Positions 10,701 through 20,989 of a DNA stretch of 24,505 nucleotides are shown here, piece after piece. The notes beneath the pieces were generated by a model that saw only the letters and a list, made by a program, of their open reading frames with translations, was not told the origin of the DNA and made no database searches. The DNA lies in assembly GCA_001598975.1 (NCBI GenBank), contig BBXU01002535.1, positions 1 through 24,505 of the forward strand. Reading direction: 5' to 3'. Both the position numbers and the translations under genes were made by a program. Source of the DNA: Parachlorella kessleri (taxonomy: Eukaryota > Chlorophyta > Trebouxiophyceae > Chlorellales > Chlorellaceae). How positions within the stretch are numbered: the first letter of the stretch is position 1; each line of letters begins with the position of its first letter.

Positions 10701-13700
10701 TGGCCGCACAACGCCACTGGGCCACTGGGGACTATCAGCACTAGCAGTGAGCAGTGTGGGTGAGGGCCCTGGGTACCTCATCTCTTGTGTATGCCTCATG
10801 AGGGTGCGCCTGGTGGGTGGCTGCAGATGCCACTCCAGGAGGCGTGCCACGTGGCGGTGCAGCGGGTGGACCCCGCCAGGCAGCGTCTGTGGAAGCACAT
10901 GGAGGCACGGCAGCAGCGGGAAGCAGGTGGGACAGCATGGATAGCATGAGGGGACAGGCAGGCACATGTGTGCCAGGCCAGGAAACCCTGCATGGATGGG
11001 GTGGGAGTACAGAACAGTCAGGTGCTGCCGTGAGTTGTGGCATTGTAATGCAGCCCCGGCTGTGCATGGCGGGGTGCTGCACCGTACACGCATCTGGCTG
11101 CCTGCCCCACCTCACAACATGTTCTCAGCAGTGATATGTGGAAATCTCCCCATGCAGGCAGCAGGCCTGACTCCCCCGCCGGCGGCGAAAGTCGTGCCTC
11201 CCCCCGCCGGCCGGCCCTGAGAGTCGTCTCCTTCAATGCCGACGACACCAACCGCGGCCCCAGCTTCGATATGGACCTCTCAGACCTGGTGCGCCCTACA
11301 TGAGGGAACAGCGAGTTGATTTTGCAGTACGTGGTGCTACCCAGGCTTGTGTTGTCGTCTGAGGAGGGTATTGGCCCTGCCCTGGTGGTTGCTGTTACAG
11401 GGCCGTCAGGCACCAAGCAGTGTGGCTCCCTGCGACTGCGAGTGCGAGTGTGAGTGTGTGCTGCCGCGCAGAGGAGGGGTGGACGGCCGATGACTTATGC
11501 CGAGGCCAGGGAGTACTTCAAGAGTGACCCTGCGCTTAGGTAACCCTGTCAGCTTTTGCCCCGTCGCCCCCCATGACCCACGTGGCTTGCTTAGCGAATG
11601 ACGTACAGGAAACATGGTGGCAGCAGGCACTTTCCTTCGCCTGTGGCCTGGGGAGTACTTTGCCACTGTCTTGTAGGAGTGTGTGAGGCGCCCCAGGCGT
11701 CTGCTAGCAGCCACAAGCACGCGTGACGCTGTTGCGGTCGCTCTCGGGACAAGGTGGTGTTTCAGGGGGCCTAGGGAAGACCGCCGCCGAGTGCAGCCAC
11801 TTCCCACCTCTGATAAGAGCCGTCAATGGATGCGCCCCTGCAGCTGGGCCGCCTACATTGCCGGGGCGCTGGTGGTGCTCCAGCTGGAGTGTGGAGCGGA
11901 GTTTAAGAGCGGCCTGTCCATTCTGGTGCACTCAGGTGGCTCAATACTCTCCAGTGACTCAGAAACTGCTTTCTTTGGGACGGAGTGTTGCCATGCAGTC
12001 GTGGGGGGTCACGTTTGGTGTGGAGTATGCGGGTTCTATGTTTTAGGCCAGGGACTCGGGCACAGAATTGATGGAAGCAGCAGCCACCCCCAGCCGCATC
12101 ACATGTTGTGCGGAGGGTTGCTGCTGCTGCGGCGGCGGCTGAGAGCAGCGCTTGGTGGCCAAGCAGCTGCCTGCCAGCCCCACCCACTCTTCTCCTCCGC
12201 CTGGGGCTGGCTGCAGATGTGCCGGAGGGCAAGGGCGTGTCGTCGTCGGCAGCGGTCGAAGTGGCCACCATGTCCGCGGTGGCGGCTGCGCACAGCATCC
12301 AGCTGGGGGGACGCCAGCTGGCGCTGCTGTGTCAGAAGGTGGAGAACCTGGTCGTAGGTAGGTAGGTAGGTGGGTGGGTGGATGGGTGGGTAGGTAGGTA
12401 GGTAGGCAGGGACGGAGGGAGGGAGGGGGGGGGGTGCGGCCGGCATGCATCCTCCCAGCTTCCGGCGTCATCCATCTAGGCCTGTCACACACCGGTCCTG
12501 CTGCCCCGCCACCAAAATAGCCGAGATAGGGTGACCTGGCTGCCAGGTAGTAGCCCACCGCTGACTAGGACAAGGGCTGCCCTTGCCCCTTCCCCGCCGG
12601 CGAGGCCAGGGCTTGCATGGATATCTGATGGGTACCTGACTGGGTATCTAGCTGCCGTGCCGTCCCTCCGCAGGCGCCCCCTGTGGCGTGATGGATCAGA
12701 TGGCGTCTGCACTCGGCCGTGAGGAGCGGCTGCTTGCGCTGCGGTGCCAGCCGGCAGAGGTGCAGGGCACGGTGGCCATCCCCCACCACATCAAGTTCTG
12801 GGGTGTGGACTCAGGTGGGCAGGACGGGCTCTGCCATGTGGACTTAAGAAGGCCATGTAGGCTAAGGGTGTGGTCTCAGGTGGGCCGTGGGTTCTCCTGT
12901 TGAGCTGCCTGGGCATGCAACGGTGCCTGCCTGGAGGAACTGGTGGCACTCACGGTGAGGTAGCCTACCCCCAGGGTGGCCCGTGGCCCAGGAGCCGCCC
13001 GGGGATCTCAATTCCCAGCGGCAACCCCTGGTTGGATGGGGCGCAGGGGTTGGACGGTCCATGTCATGCCTTCACGCACTGCTGGCGGAAGGTGTGTGTG
13101 TGGGTGGGGGGTGACGGGGGGGGGAGGGGGTGGCGGGGGGGGGACGCCCTGACGCCCGCTGTGCCTTCTGCCACATTCGTTGCAAGTGGTGGCAACGACC
13201 CTGGTTGCCTGCTGAAGCAGCCCCCTTCCGCATTGCCCGTCATGGCATCCACCACTGTGCACGACCGCAAACATCCCCCTTTCTTTTCCAGGCATCAGGC
13301 ACAGCGTGGGCGGCTCGGACTACGGGGCCGTCAGGGTGGGCACCTTCATGGGGTTGCGGATCGTGAGCCAGCTGGCAGCAGAGCAGGCACGGCGGGCGCA
13401 GCGCAGCGCGCAAGCAGCAACTGCTCCCTCCGCGCCAGGCGGTGGTGCCAGCCCCGCCGGAGGGGCAGGCAGCGCTTCGGCCAGCCGACAGCCACAGCTG
13501 CGCCAGCAGCAGGAAGGCTTGCTGGAGGAGGAAGAGGGGTTTGGACCCCGAGCCAGCCGGTCAGCCAGTAGTGCCGGCGGGCGGGCAAGTGAAGTAACAC
13601 AGCTTGCATCCAAGGCGCCGTCTGCAGAGGGGGTGCCTGCGGTGGGCGGTGGCTACCTAGCTAATGTGGCTCCCAGCCAGTTTGCTCAAGACTACGAGCT

Positions 13701-15732
13701 CCGCCTGCCTGATGAGTTGGGTGGAGCCGCTTTTTTGGAGCAGGTGGGCGTGGGACTGGCACCAGTGAGCCTAGCTGCAAGCTCTTTGACAACTTGTGTG
13801 AGGGCGCGCAATCCTGCGAGTGCTGGTCCTGTATGATATGTGTTACCTTGGCTTGGTAAGAAAACTAGGCGTTGGTCTTACAGCTGTTGCCGCTGCCGGT
13901 AAGCGTACTTAGCAAAGGCTGGCATGCCCGACATACTGGATGGCTTTTGCATGGGATGGGCAGGCTGCATGCCAGCACCGCAGGTGGACTGCACTTACCC
14001 TTATCAGGGCCGCGCTGCTGGCGTGCAGTACGGCAGCCATTGGGATGGCGCCACGTGTGTTGACCCGGGGCAGACCTACGCGGTGCGCACCCCGGCAGGG
14101 CACCCCATCCACGAGAACTTCAGGGTGCACGCCTTCAGACAGGTGGGAATGGTGGCTAGCGGATGAGCCAGTTGGCTAGGATCATTACCTGTGTATCCCT
14201 GAGGCCGGCAGAGCAGCGCAGTGAGGTTGCACACAGCCTACCGCGACAGTCACCTGTGCGGAGGCAAGCAGCGATATTGGCCCGGCAGCTGATGGGGGCT
14301 ACACACCTGCGCTGCACCCCCCAACCCCCCTGCTGAAGCCTGAGCAGCCCAGCTAGTTGCGCGTGCGTGCCGCCAAAGCATGCACGCCCTGTGCGCTGCA
14401 GGTCCTGCTGGGCCACCCGCCCGGCAGCGGGCCCAGCAGCTGGAGGGAGCAGCTGGGGGTGCTGGGGGAGCTGATGTACCAGTCCCACGCCAGCTACTCG
14501 CGCTGCGGGCTCGGCTCCCAGGGCACCGACAGGCTGGTGCAGCTGGTCAGGTGCATGGCTGGCCGACTGCTGAGAATGTGGGCTACATGAAGGGGCTCTT
14601 CTGCTGCCATGGGGGTTGCACAGGGCCTCCTGGTGGGCTTCCTGGTGGATGGGTGGGTGCCGCCAGGTGGGTGGGTGGGTGCTGCCTGGCGGAGCGGGGG
14701 AGAGGACTGGCCTCTTGCCAGCAAGGGCTGTCAGACAGCATGTGCCTGGCGGTGTAGGGCCCACATGCATGAGCCGCTAGCAAGCTTGTGCATGTCGAGC
14801 TTTATGCTGTTTAGCCCACCACACTGGTAGGCGGGCAGCCCGGACACTGGCTCTAGTTCAAGGAATGTGTGCAGGCAGCACCATGATGATGCTGTGGCCA
14901 GCGGGGAGGAGCCCGCCCTGTTTGGGGCGAAGATCACTGGGGGAGGCTGTGGGGGTGAGTTGGCAGGTCATGCGCAGCATGGGGGGTGGCGCACAGCGGC
15001 CAGGTGGATTGGTGTGCGCTGTGGTATGGGTGCATGTTCAGGCGCCTGGTAGGGGGATCAGAAGGTAGATAGCTGTGCAAGGGAGCCACACGAATGTATG
15101 TACCAGATGTCAGGACGCCTGCAAAAGCCACGCGCCTGCGTTCATATGACAGCTTTAGGGAGGTGGGCGTCGTGTGGTCGTGTTAATAGCATGGGTAGCA
15201 GGTAGTGCAAACAGGGAGTATATCTGGGCTGGACTGGACCCACAGGGCTGGATGCAGCATGAGCCTGAGTCTTCCTGAGTTCTGAGCCAGTTAATGCCAG
15301 CTCGGTTTGCCGCCAAGCTAGACTAGTTTGCGTTGGCATGCAGTACAGACATCGATGTGCAGCCCTGATCTGCCGGCGCGGTATGCATGCTCAGGTGTAA
15401 TAGATGTCAGCCCTAAACCCAGCCCCTGGTGTCTAGTGTGGTCAATAGCGTGCCACCACCCAACCATGCTGCCGCAAGTCCCCCGCTGGTGTATGCACCC
15501 AACAACAACTGGTGCCTTGCTGAGAGCCCTGGCCTGGGCCTCTATGCCTTCCCCATACGCAGGCACGGTATGCATCTTGGGCTTGGCCAGTGACCGAGGG
15601 GAGGAGGCTCTGCAGCGAGTCATCACACAGTACGGTGACGAGACTGGATATCAGCCCAAGGTGTTCATGGGGTCGTCTGCCGGCGCAGTGCAGTTTGGTC
15701 ACATACGGCTCAGGCGGACAGCAGCCCTCTAG
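4703..15732 (+). CDS. ARA1: L-arabinokinase, two-domain (GT-B-like plus GHMP kinase), 25 exons
   Basis: Exons: 4703-4751, 4840-4902, 5003-5109, 5352-5436, 5659-5778, 6144-6227, 6544-6650, 6976-7182, 8181-8315, 8657-8754, 8957-9173, 9426-9552, 9916-10052, 10350-10433, 10827-10926, 11158-11288, 11472-11539, 11844-11935, 12217-12357, 12674-12814, 13292-13743, 13984-14142, 14402-14550, 14875-14954, 15563-15732. Phases agree throughout, giving 1,100 aa (Arabidopsis ARA1 has 1,039). The N-terminal half is glycosyltransferase-like: YYCTGHGLGHSTR near residue 11, SVVTGAP, a [12 protein letters not shown] block, PGYVPMPAF and [10 protein letters not shown]. The GHMP kinase half starts near residue 513 with [18 protein letters not shown], has the ATP-binding loop [16 protein letters not shown] near 672 and KITGGGCGG near 1036. 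The enzyme phosphorylates L-arabinose to L-arabinose 1-phosphate in sugar salvage. An Ala/Gly/Ser/Gln/Glu-rich insertion sits at about 790-880. Exon 13 and the exon 12 donor are ambiguous. Confidence 0.93.
5110..5351 (+). other. GC-AG intron (intron 3 of the arabinokinase gene)
   Basis: The donor reads AAG|GCAAGA and the acceptor CTCCAG|GAT. Splicing here joins TGAQQK to DAFTVDQ, which keeps the residue spacing of the plant protein. No GT donor near this point gives that join. Confidence 0.8.
5288..5304 (+). repeat. Short telomere-like TTAGGG run
   Basis: TAGGGTTAGGGTTCTAA inside intron 3. Two units are too few to show telomeric origin. Confidence 0.3.
7183..8180 (+). other. Longest intron of the arabinokinase gene (998 nt)
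   Basis: Flanked by CTG|GTGAGG and TTGTGTAG|ATC in phase 0; the joined protein reads YTPDL then [10 protein letters not shown] see no repeat, RNA gene or convincing nested gene. The 116-codon minus-strand frame at 7668-8018 has no recognisable features. Confidence 0.75.
8316..8656 (+). other. GC-AG intron (intron 9 of the arabinokinase gene)
   Basis: The donor reads GAG|GCAAGT, the best consensus for a GC donor; the acceptor is CTCCAG|GTG. The join LRKLLE to [12 protein letters not shown] keeps the family spacing. The GT two bases inside the donor (GCAAGT) would shift the frame. Confidence 0.85.
9553..9915 (+). other. Intron 12 with paired alternative splice sites
   Basis: Two donors, GAAG|GTAGGT at 9553 and TAG|GTAGGT at 9557, face two acceptors, CCCTAG before 9857 and ATGTAG before 9916. 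The pairs 9553/9916 (phase 1) and 9557/9857 (phase 2) both stay in frame and differ by 21 codons. The shorter form fits the family length better; the longer form has the stronger pyrimidine tract. Confidence 0.6.
9822..9854 (+). repeat. CT / CCCT microsatellite
   Basis: An alternating CT run followed by CCCT units ends at a TAG. It can serve as the polypyrimidine tract of the upstream acceptor of intron 12. Confidence 0.85.
12354..12411 (+). repeat. GGTA/GGTG/GGTA microsatellite at the donor of intron 19
   Basis: Repeated GTAGG and GTGGG units begin at the exon 19/intron 19 border (GTA G|GTAGGT) and continue for about 55 nt, followed by a GGGAGGGAGGGGGG stretch. The repeat offers many donor-like GTAGGT sites in a row. 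Confidence 0.85.
13091..13143 (+). repeat. G-rich low-complexity tract in intron 20
   Basis: A GT run is followed by several runs of five or more Gs, a composition that could form a G-quadruplex in the transcript. It may also be prone to assembly error. Confidence 0.7.
14955..15562 (+). other. Last intron of the arabinokinase gene (608 nt)
   Basis: GGGG|GTGAGT to ACGCAG|GC, phase 1, joins KITGGGCGG to TVCILGL. I see no other feature inside. Confidence 0.8.
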
Positions 15733-16466
15733 TCGCACTTCAATTACCGCGCAGGAGAGTCTAACTACGCTCCTCCGGCCTTGCAGAGAGTTATCTAATC
15801 AACCTGGTGTGCAGCAAAGTGCAACGAGGCAGAGCCCATGCGGGAAAGGCTTTACAGCAGTTGAGCAGGCAATGGCCCTTGTCAACAGAACGGTCCGCGT
15901 GAACACCAAAGAAGTGGAAGTTGTGCTAGCCAATTAGAGCCCCAGGCGCTCATGCAAAACGTACATGGAAAGTGAGGCAGGTCGCCCGCATCACAACACA
16001 TAGGTCCAAACACAAGTTCTCAGGAGAGTCAGGTGAAGTTGGCTTGGGTCCCTTAATAAAATCAGAAGGAATGCGTAGTAGAAGACAGCAGCAGTGAAGC
16101 CAAATCGGATGAAGCCGAGCACACAGCCAGGAAGCAGTCCTTTGCCGCCTAGGCGACAAGGTGTTCCACACATCACAGCACCACACAAATTTCCCTGGCT
16201 GCTTCATACAGTGCGGCTGCAGAAGGCACACTTCTCACATAGCATGCGTCAAAAGTCAGGCAGGGCAGCACAGAACAATGGCACTTGCAGCTGGGGCCTT
16301 GGGCATGTCGCAAAAACCTCTCGCCACCCTTCACCCGCATTTCCCCAAACTAACCAAGATCGCTGCACGGACCCCGCTGCGGCGGTCGAGCTGAGCTGTA
16401 GCAGCTGCCTAGTATGCACCTGCCAGCTCTCTCAGGGGTGACCCCTGCCACGGTGACATTGCCCAG
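15733..16466. other. Tail-to-tail spacer with a hydrophobic minus-strand ORF
   Basis: This region separates the stop codons of the plus-strand arabinokinase gene and the minus-strand zinc-finger gene and should hold both 3' UTRs. On the minus strand, after an acceptor-like CGCCTAG, a frame from about 16149 to 15991 encodes GLLPGCVLGFIRFGF followed by a hydrophobic run (TAAVFYYAFLLILL) that could span a membrane. I found no convincing first exon and do not recognise it. No plus-strand TGTAA was found for the arabinokinase gene. Confidence 0.35.
15852..15856 (-). terminator. Candidate poly(A) signal TGTAA on the minus strand
   Basis: The only minus-strand TGTAA I found after the zinc-finger stop codon. 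It would give that gene a 3' UTR of about 0.6 kb, nearly reaching the arabinokinase stop. It could instead belong to the hydrophobic ORF. Confidence 0.35.
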
Positions 16467-18089
16467 TTAGTATGCATCGCTGCCTGGCAGGCTCGTCAGG
16501 CTGTGGGGCATGCCCTGCAGCGGGAGGCCTTGTTGCAGTGCCTGCAGCTCCTGCTGCAGACCGGGCAGGTCTGGCGGCCCGCCTGCAGCAGCAGCAGCAT
16601 CCGAGGACCGGCTATCCAGGTAGAGCAGGGGCGAGAGAGACTGCCCGCCGCCGAAGAGCGGCGTGTGCCCTGCCAGCGACAGGGGCGAGAACCCAGGCGA
16701 CTGCTGCTGGTGCTGCTGCAGCGACGGCGACGCCTGCTGCTGCTGCTGCTGGTGGTGCTGATGTAGCTCCTGCTCGTCTGGCAGCGGTGGGGGCATGGGT
16801 AGCAGCTGGTGGCCCCCGTGCGCCAACTGCGGTGGTGGGTGTTGCCAGGTTGGGGTGGCGGGCAGGGGCGGGCCGCTAGGTGGCAGCATGCCCACAATGG
16901 GGAGGCTCATGCCGGAAGGGCCGACCGAGCAGCTGCTGGCCAGGTTGCGGGGGTCCCCGGCGGCGTCTAGGGACGGCTCTGACCCGGTGCGCGCCACCAC
17001 CTGGGCAAGGGAGCATGGCATTGTTAGGTGCGGCAGGTGAGGGTTGCATGGACGTCGGCTGGTGAGGCCCAACATTCCTGTAACGTTTCCCGTTGCCCAG
17101 CAGCAACAACATGCCATGCACAAGAGGTTGTTCCAGCAGGCGACGAGTGCCAGCTGTGGGCTTGCAGCCAGGCACATGGGTGCTCCAATAGAACACAGCA
17201 GCTAGACAAGCCAGTGCAGCTGCATTGTAGGAACGTACAATGTACCCTGCTGAGACAGCTCCGTCACCTGTCGTTGCCGCTTTGCCGCCTGCCGCGGTGC
17301 AGCATGCCCTGCCGAGCACCCAACATGGTGCTGCCCCGGCATGAGGCTTTTGCCGCACTTGGGGCACCACTTGAGCTCCGTGCCGTGCCCACGCTCCATG
17401 CCAGACCCACGCACGTTTGGTGGTGCACGGTAGTGAACCTTCAGGCGCCAGAGCTCTGCAAAGCTGCGCTTGCACCCCTGCGGTCGAGTGCGCAGCACAC
17501 ATGTGGGACCACCAAAAGCAAGTTGTATAAAAGACACAGTGGCTGTCCTCAGGCAAGTGTGGGTACTGCATGGCATGTGTTGGCGGCTGGGCTGTGCTGT
17601 GCTGGGCATGAAGCGTGCAAACGAGACTGGCGTTGTGTGCTAGGCGGACCAGCAGCAGATTATCATGCAAGTGTGACCTTTCAAGCTACGATCGCTATAC
17701 TGGGAGCGCGGGTGGTCACCAGGTCTCACCGGGTGTGGGCAGTAAAACTGCACGAAAAACAAGCAATCAAGAGTGAGCTATGCAGACAACAAACCCAACT
17801 CCAAATCAGAAAGCAAGGGTCTGACAGCCATAGCCGCCCGAGATATCAGGTGCACTGTTCCCCTAAGCGCCAAGGCAGTACCTCCCTGGGGTGTGGTACA
17901 GCCACCCGCCTTGCTTACCCGGTCAGGATCCGGCCCTGTGATGATTCTGCTGGCCCTGTCTCCGCCGTCTGGCTGCTCGCTGCATGGCTCTGGCCCGGAC
18001 TCTACTGGGCTGTTGGAGCTTTCATGGGCTGCTAGCTCTTCAAGCCGCCGCTTCCTGTCCTGGGTCGCCTCTCCCTCACTAGATTCCAT
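16467..18089 (-). CDS. C2H2-like zinc-finger protein with a Gln/Pro-rich C-terminus, 310 aa
   Basis: Four minus-strand exons, all phase 0: 18089-17919, 17747-17730 (18 nt), 17477-17268 and 17000-16467. The N-terminus is charged (QDRKRRLEELAAHE). The first zinc-binding unit reads FYCPHPGCKRSF then ELWRLKVHYRAPP: Cys60, Cys65, His78, with the next His at 94 (C-x4-C-x12-H-x15-H). A second unit, CPKCGKSLMPGQHHVGC, supplies Cys101, Cys104, His113/114 and Cys117. The last exon is rich in Pro, Ser and Gln, with a six-Gln run near residue 217 encoded by a CAG repeat. That composition suits a transcription regulator, but DNA binding is inferred. The first ATG in the open frame is used as start; upstream exons are possible. 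I cannot name the subfamily. Confidence 0.78.
17730..17747 (-). other. 18-nt microexon encoding FYCPHP
   Basis: It is bounded on the minus strand by TTCGTGCAG and GTGAGA and keeps phase 0. It supplies the first Cys of the zinc finger; without it the neighbouring exons still join in frame but the finger lacks Cys60. Confidence 0.72.
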
Positions 18090-19446
18090 CGACCCTGGCC
18101 GCACCCGCGCCGGCTCACACTGTTACAGCCGGGGGCCCCAGCTAGACAGGTGTGCCTGGGGCTGCACTTGACCTGTACAGGATGTGTGCTGTCCAGGGTA
18201 CGCCCTAGCTGGCTCCACAGGTACCACCAGCAACCCTAAAGAGCTGCTCCAAGGCTAGGCTTGCAGGCAGCTGGCCATGCCTTCCTGAACAGCCAGGACC
18301 ACAACCAGGTCCCAAGCGTGCTCTGCCAGGTTCGAAGGCTTGCTGAAAACCTATTAAAGAACGTCTGATTGCATATCAGTGAGCCAAAGCCTTACCTCGG
18401 GCCAGACGCTCCAACATCTCGGTAGTAGAGTAGTGGTAGACAGTCGACCTGGCCCGTCACGGCAGTCCCTCGCATTGTTGCCGCATCATTTTCAACGCTT
18501 TTTTCGCACAACTTGGCACAGTAGGTTTGATGGCAGCAGGACGAACCCTTCACGGTCTTCTGACAGCACAGACGGGCGAGGGTCCGCAGCCTCCATGAGG
18601 CAAGTCTTCCTGCGCCCTCTGTCTTTCAGCTAGGTAAACCAACTGCTTTGTTGTGCGGACCGTAGTCCTCCACGACCTTCGCCCTCCACTGACAGCTACA
18701 TGCAGCCGAAGCGCACGCGCAGGCATCGTTACTTACACGACTGCCTCTACATTGGAGCTGCCGTGCAACTCCTTACAAAAAGTAGTGCCCTGCCTTGTCG
18801 CAGGTGGCCCTTTGGCCTTGCTTGAGTGGCAGGCCCTGAGGGTAGAACAGCAAAGGGAAGCTAAGGAGCACGGCATGGCGACCCTAGGTACCATGGACGC
18901 CATTACCATACTGGACACGTAAGCATAACAAGTTATGCTGTTGCTTAAGCAACGTTTGATCATCTAGGGTGACTGGGGTCGTGCAACCGCCCAACTGGAA
19001 GCAAGCCGTCCGTCAGTCAGTGCTTCTTTTTGCAAAGCTCTTGCGAGTGCTTGGAGTTGCCAGTGGTAAGAACTTTCTAACCTGAGCACAGTGCGTAACC
19101 ATTGTGGCATGTTTGTGCAGGTTCACTGCAACATGCTTGAACGGTTATGCTTTCGGCAGATGGCGAGCCAGGCATGGCTACCTCAACCTCAGTGTTCTTA
19201 GGTCTGTCAACTGCAGAACATATGCCTTGGAAGTTGAAAGGGTGACAAAGGGCTGCAAGTACTGGCGTCCTCCAGGCGCCTGTTCAGTAAGCAGCAATTC
19301 AATGAACTCATGTTCACAGCAAGCAAGGCAAGTCTCAACCAAGGCAAGCATCAGAGTGTCATGCAAGGAAACGTCTAGGTGATGTAGTGCTGACTTCTGT
19401 ACAACAGATAACTTCTTTCTTCCCACATTTGCGGCAGAGCGTCGAC
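18090..19446. other. Intergenic region between the zinc-finger gene and RBCS copy 1
   Basis: This should hold the divergent promoters of the zinc-finger gene and the first RBCS gene. One plus-strand segment (about 18804-18918) looks exon-like: after CTTGTCGCAG it encodes LLEWQALRVEQQREAKEHG and continues to a GTAAGC donor. I could not join it to other exons, so it may be a gene remnant or chance. No repeats or RNA genes were seen. Confidence 0.4.
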
Positions 19447-19455
19447 TACTTAAGG
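19447..19455 (+). promoter_or_regulatory. Possible TATA-like element of RBCS copy 1
   Basis: TACTTAAGG lies 78 nt before the ATG, close to the spacing of the clearer CATAAAAG element in the second copy (86 nt). It is weak by sequence and supported mainly by position. Confidence 0.35.
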
Positions 19456-19524
19456 CAGCGCCAAGGTCAGCCCATCAGTCTTCTTCTCGTGCCTCATTCC
19501 CCATCCATACCTTCTCAAGTCGCA

Positions 19525-20989
19525 ATGGCTGCTACCTTCACCGCCTCCCTGGTCCCCGTGGCCTGCACCAAGTCGGTGCTGAAGCCCGCTGCCAAGGCAC
19601 AGCGCGCTGCCTTTGTGTCCAACGGCAGCATCAAGAAGACCACCGCCATGCAAGTGTGGACTCCTCTGAACAACAAGGTGAGCATCAAATTGCAGCGGTA
19701 GGCATGCGTCGACGCTTTGGCAACTCTCGCCTCCCGGTGCGGTTATCTGTTTTTCTTGCCCTTGTTCGTCCTATTGTTCGGCTGCGCCTGTTGTGGAGAG
19801 CTTGTGCATCAGCCTCGCCTGGCACCGCACCATGCCGCCTATAGTTCACGATGCCGCTCATCCTGTGCTTTCTGCTTACCTGTGACGATACTGCAACTCC
19901 TGAAAGTCAGGCTTGTTCATTTTCAACCTTGAAGCAATTTTCCCTCCTTGTTGCAGTTCTTTGAGACTTTCTCCTACCTGCCACCCCTGAGCAACGACGC
20001 CATCGCCCGTCAGGTGGACTTCATCATTGCCAACGGTAGGCAGTGCTTAACATAGCGGCCGCTCGTGCACACCTGACTGCACACCTGACTGCAGCCTTCT
20101 CATCGCCAGGGCGTTCTCAAGGTGGAACGAACCCACTTGTGTAGCTGCATTTCGTTGGACTACTGCTGGCTCTCCCTTTTGACAAAGAAGCAATACCTGC
20201 TGCGTCTTATGCAGGCTGGACCGCTTCCCTCGAGTTCTCTGACCCCTCCACTGCCTACGTGTCCAACGAGAACACTGTCCGCATGGGCGACGTGTCCTGC
20301 CTGTACTACGGTAAGCCTTCTAACACATTTCGCGGATCCCATAACCTTGCAATTCTCTGACTGGTTTCTGTCACCTGCAGCTTGGTCCTCGCGCGAATGC
20401 TGTCAGCCCATTGTCTGTTGCTGCGTGTCCATGCTGCTTGGTGACAGCCTGCCTTTTACTTCCTTTCGACATCCTCACTACTCATCCTTCCCTGCCTGCA
20501 GACAACCGCTACTGGACAATGTGGAAGCTGCCCATGTTCGGCTGCACTGACCCCAGCCAGGTGCTGAAGGAGATCTCCGCCTGCGAGCGCGCCTTCCCCG
20601 ATGCCTACGTGCGCCTGGTGGCCTTCGACCCCATCCGCCAGGTCCAGGTGGCTGGTGAGTCGGTCCGGTGTCTTGGACTCCCTTGTGTTGTGTGGTTTAT
20701 TATAATAGGTCGCAAGGTGATAACCCATGACTGGAGTGACGTCAGGGTGATGGATGCGTTGGCTGTATCTTTAGGTGAGGTGGCCTCTCCTGCCGCAGGT
20801 TTCAACCTGGGTTAGCATGAAAGGGGCAGTCTCACGAGGTGGTGGGGTTTGGCTTGGCAGTGCCAAGTGAGGAGCATTGGGATCAGTCAAGGCAAGCTCT
20901 GTGCCCGTCTGTTGTTGATTGCAGGCTTCCTGGTGCACCGCCCCTCCAACTCCGTCGAGCACCAGCGCCCTGACAAGCGCTCCGTGTAA
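19525..20989 (+). CDS. RBCS1: Rubisco small subunit precursor, copy 1
   Basis: Five exons: 19525-19677, 19957-20035, 20215-20310, 20502-20654, 20925-20989; the first intron is phase 0 and the rest phase 1. The product has 181 aa: a 41-residue Ala/Lys/Ser-rich chloroplast transit peptide and a 140-residue mature chain starting [10 protein letters not shown]. The family blocks [45 protein letters not shown] and GFLVHRP are all present. The small subunit caps the Rubisco hexadecamer in the stroma and pyrenoid. The mature length equals that of the C. reinhardtii protein. The start has the same CAAGTCGCAATGGCTGC context as copy 2. No TGTAA was found in the 3' flank beyond the one overlapping the stop codon. 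The number RBCS1 is only positional. Confidence 0.97.

Noticed and set aside
12043..12558. Pro/Tyr/Leu/Thr repeat ORF on the minus strand
   Set aside because: The repeat peptide is simply the translated GGTA/GGTG microsatellite of intron 19.
13008..13295. Proline-rich minus-strand ORF
   Set aside because: It comes from the G-rich tract of intron 20 read on the opposite strand.
16876..17670. 264-codon minus-strand ORF
   Set aside because: It overlaps the zinc-finger exons in a different frame and reads through both splice sites.
17028..18035. 335-codon plus-strand ORF, the longest in the window
   Set aside because: It lies antisense to the zinc-finger exons and their introns and has no domain-like features; the minus strand has conserved zinc ligands and proper splice sites.
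18379..18922. Plus-strand gene made of the frames at 18379 and 18653
   Set aside because: One segment looks exon-like, but I could not join the pieces with matching phases and found no family resemblance, so no gene is called.
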